Source: Marinobacter salexigens
GTDB lineage: Bacteria; Pseudomonadota; Gammaproteobacteria; Pseudomonadales; Oleiphilaceae
Direction: 5' to 3'
Assembly (NCBI RefSeq): GCF_002806945.1
Contig: NZ_NIHC01000001.1
Coordinates: 806,001 to 870,000, forward strand
Length of the DNA stretch: 64,000 bases
Under the pieces are notes generated by a model that searched no databases, was not told the DNA's origin, and saw only the letters and a program-made list of their open reading frames with translations. This document shows, in pieces, positions 17,166-26,578 of this stretch. Both the position numbers and the translations under genes were made by a program. Position 1 is the first letter of the stretch, and each line of letters opens with the position of its first letter.

Positions 17166-18650
17166 ATGAGCCAGTTCCACCCCATCATCTACGTTCGTGG
17201 CTACGCCATGACCGCCAGCGAAATTGCCGATACTGTTTCCATGCCCTACATGGGCTTTAACCTGGGTGCAACAAGGGTGCGCCAGTCCTGGGATGGCAGC
17301 GTTTACAAACAGATATTTGAATCCCCCATGATGCGGCTGATGAAAGATTACGGCTACACAGATGCGTTTTCTGATGGCGCCGAAGTCGATCGGGAGATTA
17401 CCAATAAAACCGTGGTTATCTACCGATATTACGATCAGGCCGACAGGGACTTTGGCGAAGGTAAACCGTTATCAATTCCCGCCGCTGCACTGCAGCTAGG
17501 GGATTTGATTCTGAATATTCGTGATCGACTATGTGGTGACGACCAGGCGCTTAGGGCGGCATTCCGGGTAAACCTGGTGGCGCACTCCATGGGCGGCCTG
17601 GTATGCCGATGCCTTCTGCAGAATGGTGGAATCAGCACTCCGGCAGTGAAGCAAATGGTGGATAAGGTGTTTACCTATGCCACACCACACAACGGCATAG
17701 AAATGGCCGGAATCAACGTGCCGGCGTTTCTCGGGCTTTGGGATATCAACAACTTCAATCGTGCAACCATGGCGGAGTACCTGGGGTTCGACCGCAAGCC
17801 ATCCAGAGTCGACTCACTGGACGGCAAGTTCGACCCGGATCGGTTTTTCTGTCTCGTTGGAACCAACCAGCAAGACTACGGTGCCGCCAAAGGCGTATCA
17901 AAGTGGCTTGCGGGCAAGATGAGCGATGGCCTTGTTGCTATCGAGAACGCGGCCGTTCAAGGGGCACCTCGAGCTTTTGTATATAGAAGTCACAGCGGCC
18001 CTTACGGTATTGTTAACTCGGAGGACGGATACCAGAACCTGGTGCGTTTTTTATTTGGCGATGTGCGCGTTGATGGCGTGATGGATGTGGAATCTCTGCC
18101 ACTGCCTCCATCCGTAGAAAAAGCCAGAAAAGAAGGCCGCCGGGTTCGCGCCTCTTATTATTTTGAAGCCACTGTGTCGCCCCGGGGTGCGCGCAGCTTT
18201 CGTCTGACAGAAAGACGCAAAGAAACATTCAGTGCGGTTTTGCGAAAGTTCGATGAAATGATGAAACCAAAGCAGGCAGGGCTTGACTCTGCTCGCTCTC
18301 CAGTTTTGTTTTCCACCTTTCTGGATAGCTCGAAAATCACCGTTGATCGGGGACGAACCATGGTGATGACCGTTGAGCTTGCCGTTTCCGCCACGGATTA
18401 TTTTGTTGATGGAGCCCTTTGGACGGAACATCGGGTCGAGGGGGAGTATCTATACCGGGACACACTCACACTGAAAATGACGCCCACCGAGGATGGCTGG
18501 AACTTGCGTTATGTCACCACAGATGAGCAGTGGAGCGAACGTGGCGGCAGCAAAGCCGAACAAGAGGGAAGCAGCTACCTGATCCCTCTATCTTCAAAGA
18601 AAGGGTTTAAAGCTCAGTTGCGAATGAACCTGCGGCGAAGAAACGGATAA
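17166..18650 (+). CDS. Alpha/beta-hydrolase, lipase-like
   Basis: The product has 494 residues without a clear signal peptide. The N-terminus HPIIYVRGYAM holds the strand leading into the oxyanion region. The nucleophile elbow is AHSMGG with Ser141, and TYATPHNG follows, as in lipase/PGAP1-like hydrolases. The C-terminal 180 residues are beta-rich and Arg/Lys/Thr-rich (SYYFEATVSPRG onwards), with no domain I recognise. An esterase or lipase on an acyl ester is likely, but the substrate is unknown. The ATG at 17166 is chosen because the hydrolase core begins immediately after it. Confidence 0.75.
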   Translation: MSQFHPIIYVRGYAMTASEIADTVSMPYMGFNLGATRVRQSWDGSVYKQIFESPMMRLMKDYGYTDAFSDGAEVDREITNKTVVIYRYYDQADRDFGEGKPLSIPAAALQLGDLILNIRDRLCGDDQALRAAFRVNLVAHSMGGLVCRCLLQNGGISTPAVKQMVDKVFTYATPHNGIEMAGINVPAFLGLWDINNFNRATMAEYLGFDRKPSRVDSLDGKFDPDRFFCLVGTNQQDYGAAKGVSKWLAGKMSDGLVAIENAAVQGAPRAFVYRSHSGPYGIVNSEDGYQNLVRFLFGDVRVDGVMDVESLPLPPSVEKARKEGRRVRASYYFEATVSPRGARSFRLTERRKETFSAVLRKFDEMMKPKQAGLDSARSPVLFSTFLDSSKITVDRGRTMVMTVELAVSATDYFVDGALWTEHRVEGEYLYRDTLTLKMTPTEDGWNLRYVTTDEQWSERGGSKAEQEGSSYLIPLSSKKGFKAQLRMNLRRRNG

Positions 18651-18656
18651 ACCGCT

Positions 18657-18673
18657 CAGAAGAGCATCTTCTG
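18657..18673 (+). terminator. Short terminator-like hairpin
   Basis: CAGAAGA-GCA-TCTTCTG is a perfect seven-base stem seven bases after the hydrolase stop, followed by TGAATAATTATTTG. The U-tract is imperfect, so termination would be moderate. Confidence 0.45.
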
Positions 18674-18753
18674 TGAATAATTATTTGTGGCTACAGGCAT
18701 AAGCTGGCAAAGTTCCGCGCAATCAGACTTTAATCCACCAAGAGGAAACGCCG

Positions 18754-19452
18754 GTGACCGATCCAGTAAGCTACTCACTCAGTGATGGTGTTGCGACCGT
18801 AGTGCTTAACAACGGCAAGGTAAATGCCCTGAGTCACGAAGTGTTTGAACAACTGCACAAGGCCCTTGATCAGGCAGAACAGGATAAGGCCGTAGTTATC
18901 CTGACTGGACAGCCAGGTATCTTCTCCGGCGGCTACGATCTGAAAGAAATGCAAAAGGGCATGAAGGAAGCAGCTGCGCTGGTTACGGTCGGCTCAAAGT
19001 TCACCCGCCGACTGTCTGCGTTTCCGTTTCCGGTTATTGGTGCGTGCAGTGGGCATGCGTTGGCAAAAGCTGCGTTTATTTTGCTGTCTGTGGACTACAG
19101 GGTTGGTATTGAGGGTAGCTTCAAGCTGGGCCTGAACGAAGTGGCTATTGGCATGACCATGCACCATGCAGGCATCGAAATTGCCCGCCACCGCTTGGCG
19201 CCAGCCCATTTTTACCGTTCGGTGATCAATGCCGAAATCTACAGCCCGGAAGGCGCAGTAGACGCGGGGTACCTGGACGAGGTGGTTGCTCCGGAACAGC
19301 TGATGAACCGTGCGAATGAGGTCGCCCAGGGCTTCCGTAAACTGAACATGAGAGCCCACGCCCAAACCAAGGTAAAAACCAAAGCGGGTTACCTTGAGCT
19401 GCTGGATCAAAGCATCGAGAAAGATGCCCAGAACCTGGGCCTTAACGGCTAA
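18754..19452 (+). CDS. Enoyl-CoA hydratase/isomerase (crotonase) family protein
   Basis: The product has 232 residues of the crotonase fold and is cytosolic. The oxyanion-hole segments are visible: FSGGYDLKEM (about 53-62) and ACSGHALAKAAFILLSVDYR. The second catalytic Glu of hydratases is not obvious: the NEVAIGMTMHHAG region has Glu in a different setting, so isomerase or another CoA chemistry is possible. The start is the GTG at 18754, preceded by AGAGGAAA. It is convergent with the peptidase gene, only six bases apart. Members of this type are common in marine gammaproteobacteria; the substrate is unknown. Confidence 0.85.
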   Translation: MTDPVSYSLSDGVATVVLNNGKVNALSHEVFEQLHKALDQAEQDKAVVILTGQPGIFSGGYDLKEMQKGMKEAAALVTVGSKFTRRLSAFPFPVIGACSGHALAKAAFILLSVDYRVGIEGSFKLGLNEVAIGMTMHHAGIEIARHRLAPAHFYRSVINAEIYSPEGAVDAGYLDEVVAPEQLMNRANEVAQGFRKLNMRAHAQTKVKTKAGYLELLDQSIEKDAQNLGLNG

Positions 19453-19458
19453 AGAGCA

Positions 19459-20286
19459 CTAGCCCTGGGCCAATTCTTCAGGGTCTAGCCGGTAGTAGTC
19501 CCTAAGCAGGCCATACACGGCCGGTTGTTGTTCTTTCAGGTGATGCGGTTGCTGGTAGAAGGTTTCTGTCAGCACCGCAAAGAACTCGGCCGGTTTTGTT
19601 GCGCCATAGGGGTCAAGCCAGCTGGTGCTGCGGTGCCTCAGGGAGTGGCGAAGATGATCATAGGCGGTGGTCATAATCTCCTGCCACTCTTTGGCCTGCT
19701 CACCGCCCAGGGGAGGCGCGCCATCAGCTGATCCATCCAGGTAATCAAGCTGGTGCGCAAATTCGTGAAGAATCACATTGTGCTGGCTTCCCCGCTGCAT
19801 AGCGCCGCTTTCGCATTCTGACCAGGCCAAGACAACCTGGCCCAGAGACGAAGCCTCGCCAGCCCTGACTTGATCGCTTACCCCAACCACCATGCCGTCT
19901 CGTTCAGGCGCTTGCACCCGGTAAACATTCGGGTAAACAAGAATGCTGCGCACACTGTCGTAATCCCCATAGGAACGCTTAACCGTCAGCAGGCAGGCAT
20001 GCCCCGCAATGGCTACCCGAACACGGTCGTCTACCTCAAAGCCATCGCATCCATAGAAGTTCTTTTCTGCGATGAATAACTGAACCTGATCGCGCAGTGA
20101 TTTCTGAAGAGGGGGTGGCAGTTGGCGGTATAGTGGCACCGCTGTTTGGAGGTGTTTGCGCCAGGCTTTCGGGAAAGGCTGTTCCAGCTCCCGCTCCCGC
20201 CGCCAGGTGCGGTAGAAGAAGAGATAGAACACCGACAGTGCGATCAAGGCAACGGCGAAAATTGCAAATATAAATGCTGGCGACAT
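19459..20286 (-). CDS. MtfA-type zinc peptidase
   Basis: The product has 275 residues with one N-terminal membrane segment (about 4-24) and a metal-binding HEFAHQLD motif near residue 168, followed by the typical LDGSADGAPPL and ATKPAEFFAVLTETFYQ segments, in which a later Glu is the third zinc ligand. In E. coli MtfA is a cytosolic aminopeptidase that binds the repressor Mlc. Here there is a predicted membrane anchor, as in many pseudomonad homologues. No mlc or ptsG gene is near, so the regulatory link does not carry over automatically. Confidence 0.88.
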   Translation of the reverse strand: MSPAFIFAIFAVALIALSVFYLFFYRTWRRERELEQPFPKAWRKHLQTAVPLYRQLPPPLQKSLRDQVQLFIAEKNFYGCDGFEVDDRVRVAIAGHACLLTVKRSYGDYDSVRSILVYPNVYRVQAPERDGMVVGVSDQVRAGEASSLGQVVLAWSECESGAMQRGSQHNVILHEFAHQLDYLDGSADGAPPLGGEQAKEWQEIMTTAYDHLRHSLRHRSTSWLDPYGATKPAEFFAVLTETFYQQPHHLKEQQPAVYGLLRDYYRLDPEELAQG

Positions 20287-20486
20287 TGTCTTAAACTCAC
20301 CTCATGCGTAGGTGGCGGCTGTCTGCTGTAAACTCAAGCCTAAGAGGTTTGAGAAGAGCAGATTCAGGCTGTAGATACACTCTCAGATTGCTAGCATACG
20401 CTAGTTGGCGAAATGCTTAAATCGCACCTATCATCAAACACTTAATCGCAAAATAATGACGACAGAGCTGCAGTAACAGGGGTGAC

Positions 20487-20687
20487 ATGCTTCACGAGAT
20501 GAGTATTGGTGGAATGCTGTTCAGCCCTTTTGTGGTGCTGGTGCCCTTGGCATTTATTCTTGCGGCCATTACGCGAGGCGTTCTGCACTATACCGGCCTG
20601 CGCCGCTATATCTGGAAGAAAGCCTGGTTTGATGTGGCTGTATTCGTGTGTTGTTTGGCTGCAATTGTTTATCTGTTCGGGAACTAA
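20487..20687 (+). CDS. DUF1656 (AaeX-like) small membrane protein
   Basis: The product has 66 residues with two hydrophobic segments (about 13-28 and 44-63) and a basic bridge (RGVLHYTGLRRYIWKKAW), the standard DUF1656 layout. It precedes an HlyD-type adaptor and a FUSC-type pump, as aaeX precedes aaeA and aaeB. The ATG has AGGGG upstream. Its exact role in the efflux complex is not known. Confidence 0.9.
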   Translation: MLHEMSIGGMLFSPFVVLVPLAFILAAITRGVLHYTGLRRYIWKKAWFDVAVFVCCLAAIVYLFGN

Positions 20688-20696
20688 AGGGCACTC

Positions 20697-21581
20697 ATGG
20701 GAAAGCTTGGGCGTATTGGACTGACATTGCTGGTGGTGGTTGCGGCGGTTTTTGCCGGAACCTGGGTGTGGGATTACTACCTTCACTCTCCCTGGACGCG
20801 AGATGGCAGAGTTCGGGCAGATATCATCACTATTGCGCCCGATGTGTCGGGCTGGGTAACAGAGCTCAATGTGAGGAATAACCAGCTCATTAGTAAAGGT
20901 GAACCATTATTCACCATTGACGACACCCGTTACCGGGCAAAATTCGCAGAGAGCAATGCGAGGGTCGCCCAGGAGCGAACAGGCTGGGATCTCGCCAGGC
21001 ACCAATACGATCGGCGGCAGCGTATGGCAGACCGCCAGTCTATCAGCGAGGAAAGTCTGGAGGCATACCGAATTCGCACCGAGACAGCCAAGGCCAGTTA
21101 CCAGCTTGCACAAGCCGAGCTCAATACGGCCAGGATCGATCTGGAGCGAACAAAAGTGCTGGCGCCGGAAAGCGGGATTGTGAATAACCTTGGCCTGCGC
21201 CGGGGTAATTATGTGTCCAGAGGGGAGCCGGTATTATCGCTGATCAACAACGACTCCTTTTATGTGACCGGGTATTTTGAAGAAACCAAACTGCAACTGA
21301 TACATGAGGGGCAGAAGGCCCGGATTACCCTGCTTGCCGGCGGCGAAAAGCTGACCGGAGAGGTAGTCAGTATTACCCGGGGCATTGCGGACCCTAACAC
21401 CAAGAGCGATAGCCAGATGCTGCCGAAGGTACAGGCGGCGTTTAACTGGGTGCGTTTGGCCCAGCGAATTCCTGTTGATATTGCGCTTGATCCTCTGCCA
21501 GAAGGTCTCAACATCAGTGCCGGCATGACGGTTTCCATTTACCTGGAAACAGATGCGGAAAACGATCAGGAAGAAGAATAG
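20697..21581 (+). CDS. HlyD-family membrane fusion protein (AaeA-like)
   Basis: This is a periplasmic adaptor of 294 residues with a single N-terminal membrane anchor (about 7-25), a first lipoyl half (ITIAPDVSGWVTELNV), a helical hairpin (about 75-150), a second lipoyl half with ERTKVLAPESGIVNNL, and a beta-barrel. It should link the inner-membrane FUSC protein to an outer-membrane channel. It starts nine bases after the DUF1656 gene and runs into the FUSC gene. The set as a whole resembles the aromatic carboxylate efflux system AaeXAB, but the substrate is inferred. Confidence 0.92.
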   Translation: MGKLGRIGLTLLVVVAAVFAGTWVWDYYLHSPWTRDGRVRADIITIAPDVSGWVTELNVRNNQLISKGEPLFTIDDTRYRAKFAESNARVAQERTGWDLARHQYDRRQRMADRQSISEESLEAYRIRTETAKASYQLAQAELNTARIDLERTKVLAPESGIVNNLGLRRGNYVSRGEPVLSLINNDSFYVTGYFEETKLQLIHEGQKARITLLAGGEKLTGEVVSITRGIADPNTKSDSQMLPKVQAAFNWVRLAQRIPVDIALDPLPEGLNISAGMTVSIYLETDAENDQEEE

Positions 21582-21585
21582 AAAA

Positions 21586-23694
21586 GTGGCATCCCTGGCG
21601 CTCCACCAGCTGCTGACTCAGCTACTAACGCCAAACAGACGTACGGTGGTATTTGCTCTGAAAGGAGTGATATCCATGGCGCTGGCGCTGTTTGTGTCCA
21701 TGTATCTGCAGCTTGACCGCCCCTATTGGGCGGTGGTGTCTGCGGTGTTCCTGCAGATCCGTCCGGAAAGCGGATTGGTGATCGAAAAGGCTCTGTGCCA
21801 GATTACAGGCTCGGTGATAGGTGGTGGTGTTGGGATTCTGATTCTGGCGTTTTTTATGCCATACCCGCTGCTGGCGTTAGGTTGCCTTACACTCTGGATT
21901 GGCCTCAACTCTGCAGCCTCCTCCATGGTGCATAACACCAACTTCATCTACGCTTTTGCCATGTCGGCAATGACGGCTGGATTGGTGGTGATTATGGTGG
22001 TGGCTGACCCCGGCGCGGTCGACGGCCGCGCCGTATTTGATATTGCGCGGTCCCGTATCAGTGAAATCAGCGTGGGCGCCCTCTGTGCCATGTTGGTCAG
22101 CCGGCTGTTATGGCCGGTGACGGTCAAGGAAAGCCTTCGCAACAACGCCCGTGATGTCATCAACAAAACACTTGAATACCTCTCGTTGGAACTGGACCCG
22201 ACCAGCACCCATAAACAGCGCCACGAGCACGCAGACCAGATTCTGGAAACGCTGATTGTGCTGAGCGATGATTCCAGCGCCGTGGCCTACGAAGGGCCCG
22301 AAGGCCCGGGGCGCAGCCGGGCGGCCCACCTGCTCGTCAACAAGGTGATGTCTCTGCTGGCGGTCACCCAGATAATGGGGCGCTTCCCTCGAAATCACCC
22401 GGAATTGGTCTCACCCGCATTTGGTGTGCTGCTTGCAGATATGCGGATGCTGTTCATCGCCATCGCCAAGGCCCCCAGCTACAAAGAATCCTACAATCAG
22501 GCGCAGGAACTCAGGCGTGCGCTTTTGGAGCACAAAGCGGCTTACGTGAACGAATCGGCCATTGTTATTCGTCTCACCCAGACCGCAGTGGAGTTGGTGG
22601 CGGATCTGGTTATGGTGTTGCGGGCCTATAATGCGCTGGAAAATCGCGACCAGACACTGCTCAAGGCCTCCAAGCTAAAAACCCACAGGGATCCCCTGAT
22701 TGGCGTTGTTAATGGCTTCCGGACCATGGTCGTGTTCGCAATCGGGGCCGCGATATGGATGAGCACTGGCAGCCCTGCGGCCATAATGCTGATGATTATG
22801 CCAGTTGTGTTTTCAATCGTATTTGCCCGGTTTTCGCTGGCGGTGTTGATGAATATGCTGCGGCGCCTGTTACTCAGTGTTGTAGTGGCGATTCCAGTGG
22901 CGCTTGTTTACGGGCTGGGATTGCTTGCCAAAAGCAGTGGGGATTTCGAGCTACTGGTGCTGGTACTTGCCGGCCCCTTTTTTATTGGTTTGCTGGCCCT
23001 GGCAGAGCGGCCAACACTGCCTTATGGTCTGGGCATCTGTATCCCTTTTACGCTTATCGTTCAGCCGGGCAGTAATATGGTTTTCCATGCAGATGCTGCC
23101 ACCAGTAATGCCCTGGGATTGTTTGTGGGTATCAGTATTCTCTATTGGGTGTTTAAACTGATCACGCCTTTGGACGGGCAGCTAATGCAGCGTCGTTTGT
23201 TGAATGCAACAGCCCGCGACCTTACCAGCATAGATTACCAGCGGAGGCCTGAAAACTGGCTCAATGGCCGCATGGGAGAGCGCCTGTTACGACTGGCTAA
23301 CTATGACCAGGGGTCGGGTAACCCCAGTCGACACATGACGGATTTAGGCTTTACCGGTCTCAACATAGGCCATATGTCGATTCGCCTGCGCCGGCGAATC
23401 GAGAATCACCGCAGTGCGGAGGTGGACGCGAAGCTCGCCGAGTGGCAGGCGGTTCTGGCAAAAACTTATCTGATGAGTGCCCGCGGCAAAGAGAATGCCC
23501 GGTTTCGTGAGGTGAGTGCAGAGCTGTTGGCGGCCATTCACTCAGCGAAAGAGCCTGATACGCAAACGGCAACCGTCAAGGGTATGTTCGAGCGTATTGC
23601 CCTGACGTTTGAGCGCACCGCCAGAACCATTGCTGAGGCCAACAGCTCGGCTACGAACACCAAGGTAGTTACGAATCCGGAGCCCAGCGGCTGA
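21586..23694 (+). CDS. FUSC-family efflux protein (AaeB-like)
   Basis: The product has about 702 residues from a GTG at 21586. An in-frame ATG at 21553, inside the HlyD gene, would give 713, and the choice is uncertain. Two membrane bundles (about 25-170 and 380-520) are separated by a cytosolic helical domain, and a third soluble domain ends the protein. RPYWAVVSAVFLQIRPESG is the characteristic FUSC stretch. It is the inner-membrane pump of the DUF1656/HlyD/FUSC set, probably exporting aromatic acids or similar hydrophobic anions. Confidence 0.9.
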   Translation: MASLALHQLLTQLLTPNRRTVVFALKGVISMALALFVSMYLQLDRPYWAVVSAVFLQIRPESGLVIEKALCQITGSVIGGGVGILILAFFMPYPLLALGCLTLWIGLNSAASSMVHNTNFIYAFAMSAMTAGLVVIMVVADPGAVDGRAVFDIARSRISEISVGALCAMLVSRLLWPVTVKESLRNNARDVINKTLEYLSLELDPTSTHKQRHEHADQILETLIVLSDDSSAVAYEGPEGPGRSRAAHLLVNKVMSLLAVTQIMGRFPRNHPELVSPAFGVLLADMRMLFIAIAKAPSYKESYNQAQELRRALLEHKAAYVNESAIVIRLTQTAVELVADLVMVLRAYNALENRDQTLLKASKLKTHRDPLIGVVNGFRTMVVFAIGAAIWMSTGSPAAIMLMIMPVVFSIVFARFSLAVLMNMLRRLLLSVVVAIPVALVYGLGLLAKSSGDFELLVLVLAGPFFIGLLALAERPTLPYGLGICIPFTLIVQPGSNMVFHADAATSNALGLFVGISILYWVFKLITPLDGQLMQRRLLNATARDLTSIDYQRRPENWLNGRMGERLLRLANYDQGSGNPSRHMTDLGFTGLNIGHMSIRLRRRIENHRSAEVDAKLAEWQAVLAKTYLMSARGKENARFREVSAELLAAIHSAKEPDTQTATVKGMFERIALTFERTARTIAEANSSATNTKVVTNPEPSG

Positions 23695-23761
23695 GAAAAA
23701 AACCGGATGTGGTGATGTGTTAGAGTGTCATTCAGGCTTTCTTTATGACTGGAGGGCGCTT

Positions 23762-24127
23762 ATGAAGAAATCTCAGAGCAAACTGATCGTTTTTTACGAT
23801 GGCTCATGCCCCGTTTGTGTCAGGGATCGGCGGTGGTATGAAAAGCTGGCGGGAAGAACCGGAGAGTCGGTCGAGTGGCTTGATATCACGGGCCGAGACG
23901 ACGAGTTACGCCAACAGGGTGTTGATCCTTATAAAGCACTCCGTGAACTGCACGTGAAAGATAATCAGGGTGAAATTCACCGTGAGATGGACGCTTACAT
24001 ACTGCTGATGTCGCGAGTTTTCTTATTGAAACCCTTGGCATGGCTGATTTCCTTACCCTTGATTCGGCCTATGCTGGCGAGGATGTACCATTCGTGGGTT
24101 GGGCGCCGCCTTGGTGAACGCGCCTGA
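23762..24127 (+). CDS. DCC-family thiol-disulfide oxidoreductase-like protein (DUF393)
   Basis: The product has 121 residues from the ATG at 23762 with GGAGGG upstream. The signature FYDGSCPVCVRDRRWYEKL contains the DxxCxxC redox motif near residue 14, and the hydrophobic C-terminal part (LKPLAWLISLPLIRPML) is typical for this family. The function is not firmly known; a redox or electron-transfer role is assumed from the fold. It is 19 bases upstream of the spermidine-synthase-like gene and probably shares its message. Confidence 0.88.
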   Translation: MKKSQSKLIVFYDGSCPVCVRDRRWYEKLAGRTGESVEWLDITGRDDELRQQGVDPYKALRELHVKDNQGEIHREMDAYILLMSRVFLLKPLAWLISLPLIRPMLARMYHSWVGRRLGERA

Positions 24128-24146
24128 ATCCATTTCAGAGGTTTTT

Positions 24147-24821
24147 ATGGCTCGCTTCGAGTTGCTAGGCACTGCAATTATTCCCGGAAAGGGTACCGAG
24201 CTGCGACTCCTGCAGCGCAATGATGAATTCTCTATCCGCATTGCCGGCACGAGCGGTGAGCTAATGAATACCCGCTTGCACGGCTCTGAAGATGCGCTGG
24301 CAACTCTGGCCTGTGAGCGCATTGCAGACCACCCCGCTCCAAAAGTGCTTATAGGCGGGCTTGGCATGGGGTTCACCCTCGCAGCGGCCTTGCAGTCGCT
24401 AGGTGATACCGCAGAAGTGACCGTTGCCGAGCTGGTGCCGGAGGTAGAACAGTGGAATCTGGGTCCTTTGGGTAGTGCTTCGGGCTATCCCCTCAAAGAT
24501 CCGCGAGCCAAGGTGCATATCGGCGATGTGGTGCAGCTGATCAAGGCTTCACCGGCCAGTTACGATGCCATTCTGCTGGATATCGACAATGGCCCAGAGG
24601 GACTGACGCGCAAGGAGAACGACTGGCTGTATTCTGCAGCGGGCATTGCCGCAGCCCAGGACGCACTGCGGCCTGAGGGTGTTCTCGCCTATTGGTCAGC
24701 CGGGCAGGATCCTGCGTTTACGGAGCGCCTGAAGCGCGCCGGATTGTCGGCAGAGGCTGTCACCGTGCGCGCCCACCGGCCGGGCAAAGGCGCAAAGCAC
24801 GTTATCTGGCTTGCCTGGTGA
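24147..24821 (+). CDS. Spermidine-synthase-like protein (paralogue 1)
   Basis: The product has 224 residues from the ATG at 24147 (CAGAGG upstream). It has a Rossmann core with LIGGLGMGFTLAAAL and VAELVPEVEQW, then HIGDVVQLI and DAILLDIDNGPEGLTR, as in spermine/spermidine synthase-like methyltransferase folds. It lacks a clear aminopropyl-transfer active site. A relative with the same GGLGxG core and DIDxxP segment lies at 51943-52671. No polyamine gene is near, so polyamine synthesis should not be assumed. Confidence 0.8.
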   Translation: MARFELLGTAIIPGKGTELRLLQRNDEFSIRIAGTSGELMNTRLHGSEDALATLACERIADHPAPKVLIGGLGMGFTLAAALQSLGDTAEVTVAELVPEVEQWNLGPLGSASGYPLKDPRAKVHIGDVVQLIKASPASYDAILLDIDNGPEGLTRKENDWLYSAAGIAAAQDALRPEGVLAYWSAGQDPAFTERLKRAGLSAEAVTVRAHRPGKGAKHVIWLAW

Positions 24822-24839
24822 ACGACAGGACGACGAGAA

Positions 24840-25694
24840 CTAGTCCTCGTCGTCTAACTGCATGCGCTCCAACCGATCTCTCTCTTCCTCTTTGGCTGCT
24901 TCAATTACGGCCATAAGCTCTTCTACATCAGCGCTGGCGGTGTCGTGCTCGAAGCATCCCGTCAGTTTGCTGTCGGGCTGCAAATCACCACGCTCGTAAA
25001 GTGCCCAGATCTCTTTGCCATAATCGGTTACAAGCAGGTCGGGCGCAAACCTGGCAAAATAGCGGCGCATGTTATCCACGTCCCGCTCCAGCATGCGTTC
25101 TGCGTTGTTGTTACCGGCGGCGTTAACCGCTTGGGGCAAATCGATGATAACCGGGCCGTTACTGTCTTCCAGCACGTTGAATTCTGACAGGTCGCCGTGG
25201 ATCAGCCCCGCGCTCAGCATGCGAACTATCTCGGCGATAATTCGGCCGTGGTAATCGCGAGCCTGTTCCGGAGTGAGGGTTACGTCATCCAGACGTGGAG
25301 CAGCTTTACCATCGGCATCGGTAATCAGTTCCATCAGCAGTACGCCGTCTACAAAGCCCATGGGCTCGGGTACGCGTACACCGGCTTCAGCCAAGCGGTA
25401 GAGTGCATCCACTTCTGCATTGAGCCAGGCATCTTCCTGTTCTTTTTGGCCGTAGCGTGTTTTTTTGCTCATGGCTCGTGCCCGGCGGCTGTTGCGCACC
25501 TTTCGGCCTTCCTGATATTCAACGGCCTGCTTGAAGCTTCGCTTCTTTGCTTCCTTGAATACCTTGGCGCAGCGTACCTGCTCGCCACACCGCACCACGT
25601 AAACCTGTGCCTCTTTCCCGCTCATAAGCTGGTAAAGCACTTCGTCCACCAGACCGTCGTCGACCAGGGGTTGCAATCTCTTGGGTACTTTCAT
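24840..25694 (-). CDS. RIO1-family protein kinase
   Basis: The product has 284 residues from the ATG at 25694 (MKVPKRLQPLVDDGLV), chosen for its ribosome-binding site AAAGG and because bacterial relatives such as P. aeruginosa PA4780 begin in the same way. Longer in-frame starts exist. Kinase features are GKEAQVYVV, the ATP-binding Lys in CAKVFK, the catalytic loop HGDLSEFNVL and the metal-binding IDLPQAV in place of DFG. The tail is acidic. Substrates of bacterial RIO kinases are unknown to me. It is convergent with the spermidine-synthase-like gene. Confidence 0.9.
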   Translation of the reverse strand: MKVPKRLQPLVDDGLVDEVLYQLMSGKEAQVYVVRCGEQVRCAKVFKEAKKRSFKQAVEYQEGRKVRNSRRARAMSKKTRYGQKEQEDAWLNAEVDALYRLAEAGVRVPEPMGFVDGVLLMELITDADGKAAPRLDDVTLTPEQARDYHGRIIAEIVRMLSAGLIHGDLSEFNVLEDSNGPVIIDLPQAVNAAGNNNAERMLERDVDNMRRYFARFAPDLLVTDYGKEIWALYERGDLQPDSKLTGCFEHDTASADVEELMAVIEAAKEEERDRLERMQLDDED

Positions 25695-25871
25695 AACACC
25701 TTTCAGTTTAGCCATCAGCGTGCCGACCATGCGCGGTGCGTCGGCATGAAATAAGTCCAGAGCAAAGACGATGGTCACAATGCTGCATAGCTTACATCAA
25801 ATTGCTATTTCTTATGCGAATCTGGGGTTGGCCTCAGGAAGCTTTTAGCTGAATGGCCTATAGTATCGTCT

Positions 25872-25891
25872 TGCCCTGTATCGACAGGGCA
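25872..25891 (+). other. Hairpin upstream of efpL
   Basis: TGCCCTGT-ATCG-ACAGGGCA is a perfect eight-base stem with a four-base loop, 88 bases before the efpL start, followed by a second small stem (CCGGCTTTTGCCCGG). No U-tract follows. It could be a leader structure or part of a promoter region. Confidence 0.4.
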
Positions 25892-25978
25892 CGTCTGAGG
25901 GTAGAATTGCGCGTGTAATAGCACGCCGGCTTTTGCCCGGTATGGATGCGTTTCGAGATTGTTTTGGAGCTTTAAAAG

Positions 25979-26545
25979 ATGCCTAGAGCAAGTGAAATCA
26001 AGAAGAACTCTGCAGTTGAATACGAAGGTCGGGTTTATTTCGTCAAGGACATTGATCGTTCTGTGCCTCAGGGTCGTGCTGGCGGCAGTCTCTACCGCAT
26101 GCGCATGTATGACGTGGTGACGGGCAACAAGATCGATGAAACCTTTAAAGACACCGACATGCTGAATCTGGCCGACCTTGTGCGCAGGCCAGCTACCTTC
26201 TCTTATTCTGATGGAGAAGAGTATGTGTTCATGGATAGCGAAGACTTTACCCAGTATAGCCTGAACCGGGAAGCCATTGCTGACGAGTTGCTGTTTATTA
26301 CGGAAGATACTCAGGGCGTTATGGTAATACTGGTCGATGAGGCACCGGTTGCGTTGGTGCTTCCACCAATTGTTGAGCTTGATATTGAAGAGACAGATCC
26401 TTCAGTAAAGGGTGGCTCGGCAACGGCTCGTACCAAGCCCGCCAAAATGGCAACAGGCCTGGTGATTCAGGTTCCTGAGCACATATCCACGGGTGATCGC
26501 ATCAAGATCAACGTGGAAGAGAGGAAGTTTCTTAGCCGGGCCTGA
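25979..26545 (+). CDS. efpL: EF-P-like translation factor EfpL
   Basis: The product has 188 residues with three EF-P/IF5A-type beta-barrel domains. The start [20 protein letters not shown] is that of YeiP/EfpL rather than Efp, and the tip loop [18 protein letters not shown] carries Arg in place of the modified Lys of canonical EF-P. EfpL helps ribosomes through difficult proline-containing motifs. It is transcribed alone from a 284-base upstream gap. The call is strong on length and on conserved segments across all three domains. Confidence 0.95.
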   Translation: MPRASEIKKNSAVEYEGRVYFVKDIDRSVPQGRAGGSLYRMRMYDVVTGNKIDETFKDTDMLNLADLVRRPATFSYSDGEEYVFMDSEDFTQYSLNREAIADELLFITEDTQGVMVILVDEAPVALVLPPIVELDIEETDPSVKGGSATARTKPAKMATGLVIQVPEHISTGDRIKINVEERKFLSRA

Positions 26546-26578
26546 CCGCCAGCTGTCCCGAAAAAACAGGAGCGCCCT

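Noticed and set aside
24147..24821. True spermidine synthase (speE)
   Set aside because: The Rossmann core fits, but the aminopropyl-transfer motif is not clear and no polyamine genes are near.
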